Shown here: positions 42,622-50,221 of the stretch, in pieces | Layout of the letters: every line of letters starts with the position of its first letter | How positions within the stretch are numbered: the first letter of the stretch is position 1 | Program-made: the position numbers and the translations under genes | NCBI RefSeq assembly: GCF_003730195.1 | Contig: NZ_QWGG01000001.1 | Coordinates: 620,001 to 684,000, forward strand | Reading direction: 5' to 3' | Length of the DNA stretch: 64,000 nucleotides | From: Halosimplex salinum | GTDB lineage: Archaea > Halobacteriota > Halobacteria > Halobacteriales > Haloarculaceae | The notes under the pieces: generated by a model | Seen by the model: the letters and a program-made list of their open reading frames with translations, nothing else | Told to the model about the DNA's origin: nothing | The model's database searches: none

Positions 42622-44364
42622 ATGCGACTGGCGCGGGTCGCCGAACGGGTTGGTGCGCCCGCTCTGGGAGTGGTGACACTCGGACTCCTCGGCGTGATGT
42701 TCGTCTACCCGGTCGCGATCGTCCTCGTTGAGTCCGTGCAGGTCCCCGGCGGCTACTCGCTCGCGCCGATCACGGCCATCCTCACAGACGAGTTCTACTT
42801 CGGCGTGTTCGCGCAGGCGCTCTCGGACCCGGCGGTGCTCGTCCGCTCGTTCCCGGACTACCGTCTCGGCCTGTTCGGATTCACCGTCTACCAGGCGATT
42901 CTGTCGACTATCGCGGCCGTCCTGCTGGGACTCCCCGGGGCGTACGTGCTCGCTCGCTTCGAGTTCCCCGGGCGCCGAACGGTCCGGTCGCTCACGGCGC
43001 TCCCGTTCGTGATGCCGTCGATCATGGTCGCCATCGGGTTCGTCGCGACGTTCGGACGCAACGGCGTGTTGAACACGGTCCTGCGGTCGCTCGGACTCCC
43101 GACGGTCGAGCTCCTGTTCACGCTGAAGATCATCGTCCTCGCTCACGCGTTCTACGACGCGCCGCTGATCGCCCGGATCACGGCCGCGGCGTGGGAGGGC
43201 GTCGACGCCGAGATGACCGAGACAGCCCGCTCGCTCGGTGCGTCGCCGCTCCGAGCGTTCCGTGACGTCATCGTCCCGCAACTGCTCCCCGCCGTACTGA
43301 CGGGCGCGCTCCTCACGTTCATCTTCTCGTTCATGTCGTTCGCCATCGTCCTCGCTCTCGGGGGGCTCAGCCTCGCGACCGTCGAGGTGTGGGTGTACGA
43401 CAGGGTCAACCAGCTGGACTACCAGACCGCGACCGCGCTGGCGGTGCTGGAGATGCTGTTCTCGCTGGCGCTCACGTACGCCTACCTGCGCTACGAGGCC
43501 AGACAGCGCGCCACGAGCGCCGCTCGCCCGGCCGAGCGCGTCGATCTCTTCGGGGCCGTCTCGAAGCGTCGGCTGTTCGCGTGGGGGTACGCCGTCGTCG
43601 CTCTCGTCGTCTTCGTCGGCCCGATGGCGAGCATGGTCCTCGCGAGCGTCACGGGTTCGGAGGGACTCACGCTCCGGAACTACCAGTTCCTCCTCGACCG
43701 GCAGGCCGACGCGTACGACTTCCAGGTCAAACCGCTGACCGCCGTCGTCAACTCCCTCCTGTTCGGCGGCGGGACGCTCCTGCTGGCGGTGCCGATGGGC
43801 GTGTTCCTCGCCGTCGTCAGCACCCGGAACTTCCGCGGTCGGAAGCTGATCGACACGCTCGCGATGGCCCCCTTCGCCGTGAGCGGGGTCGTCGTCGGCC
43901 TCGGCCTCCTCCGGGGGTTCGTCTTCGGCACCGAGGCCTTCGGCTACCGCTTCACCATCGCCGGACCGATCGCCATCGTCGCCGCCCACGCCGTCGGCGC
44001 CTACCCGTTCGTCACCCGGAACGTCGCGCCCGCGCTGGCCGGCATCGACGACTCCCTCGTCGAGTCCGCGCGCTCGCTCGGGGCATCCCGGGTTCGGGTG
44101 ATGCTCGACGTCGAACTCCCGCTGGTCGTCCCGGCCATCCTCGCCGGGACGGCGTTCGCGTTCGCCATCAGCATCGGCGAGTTCGATTCGACGGTTATAC
44201 TGGCCTCGGGCGGAACCAGCTACACCATGCCAGTGGCGATCGAGCGCTTCATCGGCCGGCGACTCGGCCCCGCGACCGCGATGGGCGTGGTCCTGCTCGT
44301 CGTGACCGGCGTGAGTTTCGTGATCATCGACCGCCTCGGCGAGGGGAGTGGTTTCGGTGGGTAG
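42622..44364 (+). CDS. thiP: ABC importer permease, two fused domains (thiamine type)
   Basis: A 580-residue permease with about twelve membrane helices made of two homologous halves. Each half has the EAA loop that contacts the ATPase: ETARSLGASPLRAFRDVIVPQ in the first (about 200-220) and ESARSLGASRVRVMLDVELP in the second (about 485-505). This fused layout is that of ThiP and of the iron permease FbpB. The ATG follows the TAG of the binding-protein gene directly, so the genes form one operon. Confidence 0.88.
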   Translation: MRLARVAERVGAPALGVVTLGLLGVMFVYPVAIVLVESVQVPGGYSLAPITAILTDEFYFGVFAQALSDPAVLVRSFPDYRLGLFGFTVYQAILSTIAAVLLGLPGAYVLARFEFPGRRTVRSLTALPFVMPSIMVAIGFVATFGRNGVLNTVLRSLGLPTVELLFTLKIIVLAHAFYDAPLIARITAAAWEGVDAEMTETARSLGASPLRAFRDVIVPQLLPAVLTGALLTFIFSFMSFAIVLALGGLSLATVEVWVYDRVNQLDYQTATALAVLEMLFSLALTYAYLRYEARQRATSAARPAERVDLFGAVSKRRLFAWGYAVVALVVFVGPMASMVLASVTGSEGLTLRNYQFLLDRQADAYDFQVKPLTAVVNSLLFGGGTLLLAVPMGVFLAVVSTRNFRGRKLIDTLAMAPFAVSGVVVGLGLLRGFVFGTEAFGYRFTIAGPIAIVAAHAVGAYPFVTRNVAPALAGIDDSLVESARSLGASRVRVMLDVELPLVVPAILAGTAFAFAISIGEFDSTVILASGGTSYTMPVAIERFIGRRLGPATAMGVVLLVVTGVSFVIIDRLGEGSGFGG

Positions 44365-45388
44365 CCTCGAACTCGACGCCGTCCGCAAGGAGTTCGCCGA
44401 CACCGTCGCGCTCGACGGCGTTTCCCTCGACATCGCCGAGGGCGAGTTCTTTACCCTCGTCGGCCCCTCGGGCTGTGGCAAGACGACCACGCTCCGTACC
44501 ATCGCCGGCCTCGAGACGCCTACCAGTGGTAGCGTCCGCTTCGACGGCGTCGACGTTTCGGGCGTCCCCACGGAGGAGCGAGACGTGGGCATCGTCTTCC
44601 AGAACTACGCCCTGTTTCCCCACATGAGCGTCCGCGAGAACGTCGCCTACGGGCTGAACTTCGTCGAGCCCCCGGACGGCAAATCGACCGACGAGCGCGT
44701 CACCGAACTGCTCGACCTCGTCGACCTCTCCGGGATGGGCGACCGCGAACCCGACCAGCTCTCGGGCGGCCAGCAGCAGCGCGTCGCGCTCGCCAGAGCG
44801 TTGGCACCGGCTCCCGACGTCCTCCTGCTCGACGAGCCGATGTCTGCGCTCGACGCCCGCCTGCGGGAGACGCTCCGCCGGCAGGTCAAGCGCATCCAGG
44901 CCGAACTCGACGTGACGACCGTCTACGTCACCCACGACCAGGAGGAGGCGCTCGCCATCTCCGACCGCCTCGCCGTGATGCACGACGGGCGCGTCGAACA
45001 GGTCGGGACGCCCCGCGAGGTGTACGAGCGCCCCGCCACGGAGTTCGTCGCCGCCTTCGTCGGCGAGAACAACCTCTTTCGCGGCGAGGCCGTCGGCACC
45101 CGCGACGACGGGACGACGACCGTCGCCGTCGACGGGACGGAGTTCCGGGTAGCTGACGGCGACCTCGCGGCCGGCGACCTCACATTCTGCGTCAGGCCGG
45201 AGGACCTGACCGTCGACGCCGACACCAACCGCTTCGAGGTGACCGTCGACACCGTGGAGTTCCTCGGCGAGACGACCCGCTACTACGTCGACTGGGGCGA
45301 GAAGAGTATCGTCTTCCGCACGCCGGACCCCCACGACGCCGAGCGCCTGACGCTCGGATTCGACCCGGGTGACGCGCGGGTGCTGTGA
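44357..45388 (+). CDS. ABC importer ATP-binding protein (thiamine/iron type)
   Basis: A 343-residue ATPase. Walker A is GPSGCGKTTT, the Q-loop FQNYALFPHMSV, the signature LSGGQQQRVALARAL, Walker B VLLLDEPMSALD, and the H-loop YVTHDQEEAL. A C-terminal TOBE domain (residues about 250-340) may sense substrate or regulators. The GTG at 44357 is chosen because GAGGGGAG lies about 9 bases upstream; a GTG at 44348 is possible. Its start lies inside the end of the permease gene, 8 bases before the stop. Confidence 0.92.
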   Translation: MGSLELDAVRKEFADTVALDGVSLDIAEGEFFTLVGPSGCGKTTTLRTIAGLETPTSGSVRFDGVDVSGVPTEERDVGIVFQNYALFPHMSVRENVAYGLNFVEPPDGKSTDERVTELLDLVDLSGMGDREPDQLSGGQQQRVALARALAPAPDVLLLDEPMSALDARLRETLRRQVKRIQAELDVTTVYVTHDQEEALAISDRLAVMHDGRVEQVGTPREVYERPATEFVAAFVGENNLFRGEAVGTRDDGTTTVAVDGTEFRVADGDLAAGDLTFCVRPEDLTVDADTNRFEVTVDTVEFLGETTRYYVDWGEKSIVFRTPDPHDAERLTLGFDPGDARVL

Positions 45389-45445
45389 CTCGCTCCCTCG
45401 TGATATATCGGGAGTCTTAACAGCTGTATCGCCGTGACAAGAGAC

Positions 45446-46198
45446 ATGATAACCCTCGCGTCGGACTTCCCGACTCCCTACCCCGCGGCGATGCGGGGCG
45501 TGATCTGCTCGCGTAGCGACGCGCGCATCGAAGAGATCGCGCACGACTTCCCGCGCCAGGACGTGCGAGCGACGGCGTTCTGGCTCAGAGAGGTGCTGCC
45601 GTACTTTCCGCCCGCCACGCACTGCGTCGTCGTCGACCCCGGCGTCGGGACCGACCGAGCGGCCGTCGTCGTCGAGGCCGGCGACCACCACGTCGTCGCG
45701 CCGGACAACGGCGTCGCGATCCCGGTCGCTCGCGAACTCGCCGGCGACGACTTCGCGGTCTGGGAGATCGAGTACGAGGACGACGAGACGGCGAGCAACA
45801 CCTTCCACGGGCGGGACGTGTTCGCTCCCGGCGCGGCCGACGTCCACGACGCGGGCGGACCCGAAGCAGTCGACCGCTGCGTCCCGACCGACGACTGGGT
45901 CGACCTGACCTTCCCCGAACCTGAAGTCCTCGCCTCGGCGGCCCGCGGCGAGGTGCTCGTCGTCGACGGGTTCGGGAACGTCGTCACCAACGTCCCCGGC
46001 GAGACGGTCGCCGACCGCGACACCGTCCGCGTCGGCGGCGAATCGGTCCCCGTTCGAGACGCGTACGCCGCTCTGGACCCGGAAGACCGACTCGTCACCG
46101 TGGGGAGCCACGGCAACGTCGAGTTCGCCGTCAACCAGGGCCGCGGCGACGAGGCGTTCGGCCTCGCGGTCGGCGACGACGTGCTGCTGGAGTGGTAA
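45446..46198 (+). CDS. S-adenosylmethionine hydrolase (SAM hydroxide adenosyltransferase, DUF62)
   Basis: A 250-residue enzyme of the fluorinase/chlorinase/SAM-hydrolase family. The N-terminal signature ITLASDFPTPYPAAMRGVI replaces the usual ITLTTDFG. VVDPGVGTDRAAVVVEA, VAPDNGVAIP and SNTFHGRDVFAPGAA are the conserved substrate-binding and catalytic stretches, and DGFGNVVTNV belongs to the C-terminal domain. Known archaeal members hydrolyse SAM to adenosine and methionine. The ATG at 45446 lies 28 bases after TCTTAAC, fitting a leaderless transcript; a GTG 12 bases upstream is an alternative. Confidence 0.92.
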   Translation: MITLASDFPTPYPAAMRGVICSRSDARIEEIAHDFPRQDVRATAFWLREVLPYFPPATHCVVVDPGVGTDRAAVVVEAGDHHVVAPDNGVAIPVARELAGDDFAVWEIEYEDDETASNTFHGRDVFAPGAADVHDAGGPEAVDRCVPTDDWVDLTFPEPEVLASAARGEVLVVDGFGNVVTNVPGETVADRDTVRVGGESVPVRDAYAALDPEDRLVTVGSHGNVEFAVNQGRGDEAFGLAVGDDVLLEW

Positions 46199-46202
46199 CT
46201 CC

Positions 46203-46778
46203 TCAGTCGACGAACCCCCGGAGATTCGTTAGGTTCTCGGGACCGAGGCCGGCGACCGAGAGCAGTTCGTCGTCGCTCGCCGCGCGAACGTCTCGCTCGG
46301 TGACGTAGCCCGCGGTCCGCAACTTCCCGGCAGTCGTCGGGCCGATGCCCGCGACTTCCTCGAAGGGGACCTCCGTCTCGTCGGTGCTATCGTCTGAGTC
46401 GTCTCCGTCGACCTCTGCCTCTTCTCCCCCCTCGCTCGCGAGGAGGTCGAGCGCCTCCCGGAGCGCGTCGGCCTTGTGTTTCGCCTTGCGACCCTCCTCG
46501 CGCTCGTAGGTCGAGAGGTGTTCGCGGAGGCGGTCGTACTGTCCGGCGTCGCTCGGCATCTCGGCGCCCGGACGCGGTCGATAGCGGGTGCCGAGTTCCG
46601 CGTCGAAGGTGTCTCGGCGGACGAGCGTCGTGTTCCCGGACTCGTCGCGGAGGAGCGCGACGCTGTCGTCGGTGTAGATCACCTGCCGCAACTCGGCGGT
46701 GCGCTGGTCCTCGACGACGAGTCCGATCTGTGTGTCGATCCTGCTGGTTCTCGACGGATCGTAGTTTGCGTCTGACAT
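46203..46778 (-). CDS. Helix-hairpin-helix protein
   Basis: A 191-residue acidic protein. The N-terminal half (SRIDTQIGLVVEDQRTAELRQV, then DDSVALLRDESGNTTLVRRD) looks like a small beta domain. A charged helix and a disordered acidic linker lead to two helix-hairpin-helix motifs (EVAGIGPTTAGKLRTAGYVT and LLSVAGLGPENLTNLRGF), which bind DNA without sequence preference in many repair proteins. The function is unknown. It ends back to back with the SAM hydrolase gene. Confidence 0.85.
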   Translation of the reverse strand: MSDANYDPSRTSRIDTQIGLVVEDQRTAELRQVIYTDDSVALLRDESGNTTLVRRDTFDAELGTRYRPRPGAEMPSDAGQYDRLREHLSTYEREEGRKAKHKADALREALDLLASEGGEEAEVDGDDSDDSTDETEVPFEEVAGIGPTTAGKLRTAGYVTERDVRAASDDELLSVAGLGPENLTNLRGFVD

Positions 46779-47347
46779 CGTGATTTCGGACGTGCCTGGT
46801 TGTTTCGCGGCGGCACGAACCGTGTCGATACCCACGTTCTCCGGCGATTTGGGGCTGTCGCTTCGGCGGATATCTATGAAATATTTGGGGTGCGGTGGCG
46901 CGCGCTGTCGCGAGTCTCGTCTCGCGCCAGCACCGTGCGAGGGATGAGTAACGCAGGAGCGAAGCGACGAGTAACGCAATCGGATGGGGAGGTGTGTGGC
47001 CGTCTGCAGTGCCGTGTGGTGCGGTCTGCTGGGTTGTCCTGGCGGACTGAAAGGGCGAGGCGCGCTCGCGTTTATTTCAGTCGCCTGAGCGGCCCCTATC
47101 CGCGCGAGTGTGGTGCTGTGCGGTTGTCCGAGCGCGGATAGGCCGCTCAGCGACCGCGAGTGCGAGGTGCGAGCGAAGCGAGCACCTCGACATGCGAACG
47201 GCGAACGGAGTGAGCCGTGAGCGAGCGGGTCGAGGGCTTTCAGCGGCTGCTGTCGAGTACGGGTGAGATGACTGCTAGCGAGCGGGTCGAGGGCTTTCAT
47301 CGCTCGCCGTCGTTCGCTCCAACCGACGCTCCTCGACTCCAAACCCC
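46779..47347. other. 570-base intergenic region, mostly structured
   Basis: No convincing gene is present. Bases 46860-46890 are AT-rich (GGATATCTATGAAATATTTGG) and may be the promoter region of the helix-hairpin-helix gene or of a plus-strand RNA. GAGTAACGCA occurs twice (46945 and 46969). The region from 47041 to 47299 contains several hairpins and a direct repeat and is described separately. Confidence 0.5.
47041..47299 (+). ncRNA. Candidate structured non-coding RNA or palindromic element
   Basis: Three hairpins follow each other. The first has GACTGAAA (47045-47052) against TTTCAGTC (47075-47082), with an inner GCGAG/CTCGC. The second is long: CTGAGCGGCC..TATCCGCGC (47085-47105) against GCGCGGATAGGCCGCTCAG (47132-47150), about 19 pairs with two bulged Cs and a 26-base loop. 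The third has CGAGGTGC (47163-47170) against GCACCTCG (47182-47189). A 22-base direct repeat starting at 47221 and 47278 follows and contains GGGCTTTCA, complementary to TGAAAG of the first hairpin. Strand is uncertain. Confidence 0.5.
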
Positions 47348-47956
47348 TCAAAGCGCCTTCATCGCGTAGTAAAAGCGCTGGAGCGCGGTGAAGTGGCCGA
47401 CGACGGCGAAGAAGACCAGCAGCCACCCGACCACAGTAAGCCCCGAGAACGACCCCGTGACGAACGCGGCGACGGTACCCACGAGAACGACCAGCGCGAG
47501 GCGGTCGGCGCGGCCGACGAGGCCGCCGTAGACGCGGTCGAGGCCGACGGCCTGGGCCTGCGTGCCGAGGTAGGAGGTCATCAGGACGCCGGTCACGGCG
47601 GCCAGACCGAGGGCGTAGGCCTCCAGCCCGGCGGCGAGGCCGGCGATGACGACGATGTCGGCGTAGCGGTCGAGGACGTGGTCGAGCAGGTCGCCGGCGG
47701 CGCTGCCGGTGCCGGTCTCGCGGGCGAGCTCGCCGTCGACGAGGTCGAGCCAGCCGTTGAGCGCGACGGCGACGGCGCCCCCGAGATACAGGAGCGGGTC
47801 GCGGCGCGGGGCGACCACGAACGCGGCGGCGCCGACGACGGCGAGCGCGAACGCGATGACGCTCACGCCGTTGGGCGTCAGCCCGACACGTTTGGCGAGG
47901 GAAACCGACGGCCTGACGGCGCCCTTGACCGCGGGGCGGAACCTGTCCAGGGTCAT
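47348..47956 (-). CDS. CDP-alcohol phosphatidyltransferase (archaetidylinositol-phosphate synthase type)
   Basis: A 202-residue membrane enzyme with about six helices. The family motif D-x2-DG-x2-AR-x8-G-x3-D-x3-D is complete: LDLVDGELARETGTGSAAGDLLDHVLDR, read here as DLVDGELAR then GDLLDHVLD. It transfers an alcohol phosphate to a CDP-activated archaeal lipid; among archaea the closest use is archaetidylinositol phosphate synthesis. It is the last gene of an operon with hisC and the AK6-like kinase, 13 bases after the kinase stop. Confidence 0.9.
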   Translation of the reverse strand: MTLDRFRPAVKGAVRPSVSLAKRVGLTPNGVSVIAFALAVVGAAAFVVAPRRDPLLYLGGAVAVALNGWLDLVDGELARETGTGSAAGDLLDHVLDRYADIVVIAGLAAGLEAYALGLAAVTGVLMTSYLGTQAQAVGLDRVYGGLVGRADRLALVVLVGTVAAFVTGSFSGLTVVGWLLVFFAVVGHFTALQRFYYAMKAL

Positions 47957-47969
47957 CCTGTGGACGTAC

Positions 47970-48506
47970 TCATAGATAGTCCATGAACGAAACTGTACCG
48001 GCCTGTGGCTCGCGCTCCCCGGCGACGACCGCCTCGATAGCGGCCGCCGTCTCCGAGGGGTCCAGATCCGTCGCGTCGACCTCGTAGACGTTCTCCTCGC
48101 CGTGCTCTCGGACGGCTTCCGAGAGGATCAGGTCGAGCGCCTCCGACTCGGCGTTCTCCGCGGCCTTCTCCTCGGGTTCGCCCCGCTCGGTGAGTCGGCG
48201 CGTCAGCTCCTCGGGGTGACAGCGGAAGACGACCACGCGGTCGGCGTCGAAGCGGTGAGCGAGGTGGGACTCGAAGAGCACGTCGTCGCGCTCGTCCGCG
48301 CGGTCGTCGAGGTACTCGGCGACGGCGTCCAGGTCGGCGACGGCGGAGTCGCGGTCGTCGTCGTGCTCGACGATCAGGTCCTCCTCGTGGATGGCGTCGT
48401 TGAGGTGGATCACGTCGAACTCGTCGAGCGCGTCGCTCTCGGATTCTAGCCGCTCGACGGCGGTCGACTTGCCCGTTCCGGGGGTGCCGGTCACGGCGAC
48501 GCGCAT
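47970..48506 (-). CDS. AK6/Fap7-like nucleotide kinase
   Basis: A 178-residue P-loop kinase. Walker A is VTGTPGTGKSTAVERL at the very start; FESHLAHRFDADRVVVFRC and LTRRLTERGEPEEKAAENAESEAL carry the nucleotide-binding and lid regions of the AK6 (Fap7) family. In archaea and eukaryotes this family acts as adenylate kinase/ATPase in maturation of the small ribosomal subunit. Its ATG shares one base with the stop of hisC, and it precedes the lipid synthase gene. Confidence 0.88.
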   Translation of the reverse strand: MRVAVTGTPGTGKSTAVERLESESDALDEFDVIHLNDAIHEEDLIVEHDDDRDSAVADLDAVAEYLDDRADERDDVLFESHLAHRFDADRVVVFRCHPEELTRRLTERGEPEEKAAENAESEALDLILSEAVREHGEENVYEVDATDLDPSETAAAIEAVVAGEREPQAGTVSFMDYL

Positions 48507-49588
48507 CAGGCCGAAACCTCCGCGAGCACTTCGTTGAGCGTCTCGACGGCGCGCCGGGTCTGCGGCTTCGTCCCGCAGGAGATGCGGATGCACTCCGGGA
48601 GGCCGAAACTGGAGCAGTCGCGGACGATGACGCCCTGTCGCTGGGCGGCGTCGGCGACGGCGCTCGCGTCGCCCACCTCGACGAGGACGAAGTTGCCGCC
48701 GCTCTCCCACGTCTTCGCGTCGAGGGTTTCGTGCATGTACTCGCGGGCCCACTTCGCCGTCTCGACGGTCTGCTCGACGTGGTCGTCGTCGTCGAGCGCG
48801 GCGAGTCCGGCCCGGCAGGTGAGTTCGGTGACGCCGAAGGGCGTGTTGACGCTGGCGTAGGCGTCGGCCCACTCCGTGGGCGTGACGGCGTAGCCGAGGC
48901 GCATCCCCGCGAGACCGTAGGCTTTCGAGAACGTCCGGACGACGGCCACGTCGTCGCGCTCCGCGACGAGGTCGACCGCCGACGGCGAGTCCGTGAAGTG
49001 GATGTACGCCTCGTCGTAGACGACGAGCGTCTGTTCGTCCGTCTCCTCGGCGACGGTGCGAACGTCTTCGAGCGACATCTCGGATCCGGTCGGGTTGTGC
49101 GGGCTGGTGACGTAGACGATGCGGTGGCCGTCGTAGGCCGAGAGCACCGTCTCGGGCGTCTGTGCGAAGTTCTCGCTCTTCTCCATCCGGTACTCGTCGA
49201 CCTCGCCGTGGTGGTAGCGGGCCGACATCGGGTAGTAGGCGAAGCCGGGTTTCGGGACGAGGACGCGCTGGCCGGGGTCGATGAACGCGCGAGCGAGGTA
49301 GTCGAGCGCGGTGTCGCCGCTCGGCGTCAGCCAGATCTGCTCGTCGTCGACCCCGTGGCGGTCGGCGATCTTGGCCGTGAGGTCGGTGTGCGAGGTCTTC
49401 GGGTAGCTGTAGACGCGGTCGGCGTGGTCTCGAACGGCGTCGACGGCCTTCGGGCTGGCGCCGAAGGGGTTCTCGTTCGAGGAGAGTTTGACGAGGTCGT
49501 CGGGGTCGAGTCCCCGGTCGCGAGCGACCTCCTCTATCCCTCTCCCGGCGCGGTAGACGGTGTGGTCGGAGAGGTCCCGTGGTTCCAT
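48506..49588 (-). CDS. hisC: Histidinol-phosphate aminotransferase
   Basis: A 360-residue PLP enzyme of histidine synthesis that converts imidazole-acetol phosphate and glutamate to histidinol phosphate. Visible signatures are VKLSSNENPFGASP, the PLP-binding VTSPHNPTGSEMS and VVYDEAYIHF, the Schiff-base lysine in RTFSKAYGLAGMRLGY, and the C-terminal Arg in PECIRISCGT. The frame is open for 63 codons upstream of the chosen ATG, but that part is unlike the family. First gene of an operon; hisD lies 8 kb away, so the his genes are scattered. Confidence 0.95.
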   Translation of the reverse strand: MEPRDLSDHTVYRAGRGIEEVARDRGLDPDDLVKLSSNENPFGASPKAVDAVRDHADRVYSYPKTSHTDLTAKIADRHGVDDEQIWLTPSGDTALDYLARAFIDPGQRVLVPKPGFAYYPMSARYHHGEVDEYRMEKSENFAQTPETVLSAYDGHRIVYVTSPHNPTGSEMSLEDVRTVAEETDEQTLVVYDEAYIHFTDSPSAVDLVAERDDVAVVRTFSKAYGLAGMRLGYAVTPTEWADAYASVNTPFGVTELTCRAGLAALDDDDHVEQTVETAKWAREYMHETLDAKTWESGGNFVLVEVGDASAVADAAQRQGVIVRDCSSFGLPECIRISCGTKPQTRRAVETLNEVLAEVSA

Positions 49589-49741
49589 ACCAAGGGGAAA
49601 CGCGCGGCGGGTCTTAAGGGTGCTCACACGGCGTGAGGCCGTGACAGGGACGGCGCACTCGCGGCCGTCCACGACCGCTCGCGACCGCCGCTCCGGCGGG
49701 AAGTGGGTAGCTTGAAGGGAGTCGCGTCCTCCCGGTCGGAC

Positions 49742-50197
49742 ATGTCTGCGCTGGATACGGCGATGTACACGCTCCACCTGGTGTTCGGCGGGGTGTGGGC
49801 CGGTAGCGTCGTCTTCGTCACGCTCGGCGTCCTCCCGACCGCCCGGGACGGCACCGCCAACGCCGAACCGCTACGGGCCGTGATCGAACGCCTGCGATGG
49901 GTCTCGCGGACGAGCGCGCTCGTCCTCTTCGCCTCTGGGGGACACATGGCCGGGCAGCTCTACACCGTCGAGTCGTTGACCGGGTCGCCCCGCGGCCACC
50001 TCGTCCTCAGTATGGTCGCGCTCTGGCTCGCGCTCGCGGCGCTCGTCGAGATCGGGTCGAGCAAGCTCGCCGGCGGCTTCGACCAGATGAAGGTCCGCCA
50101 GCCCGCCCGGGACGCCCGGCCGTTCTTCCTCGCCGGCTCCGTCGTCGCCGCCCTGCTACTCGTCGTCGGTGGACTGCTCGCCTCGGGATTCAGCTAA
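49742..50197 (+). CDS. Four-helix membrane protein (CopD-like)
   Basis: A 151-residue protein with four membrane helices (about residues 8-28, 55-75, 83-103 and 126-148). A His in the first helix (YTLHLVFGGVWAGSVVF) and one in the second (FASGGHMAGQLY) are arranged as in CopD or DUF2269-type proteins, which may bind haem or copper. The exact function is unknown. The upstream stretch contains GTAGCTTGAAG as promoter candidate; it is divergent from hisC and convergent with the GMC oxidoreductase. Confidence 0.75.
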   Translation: MSALDTAMYTLHLVFGGVWAGSVVFVTLGVLPTARDGTANAEPLRAVIERLRWVSRTSALVLFASGGHMAGQLYTVESLTGSPRGHLVLSMVALWLALAALVEIGSSKLAGGFDQMKVRQPARDARPFFLAGSVVAALLLVVGGLLASGFS

Positions 50198-50221
50198 ACC
50201 GGCGCGTTCCGCCGCCCAGAA

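Noticed and set aside
41455-45388. Iron(III) ABC importer
   Set aside because: The fused permease fits ThiP and FbpB alike, but the binding-protein sequence fits the thiamine group better; iron is kept only as an alternative.
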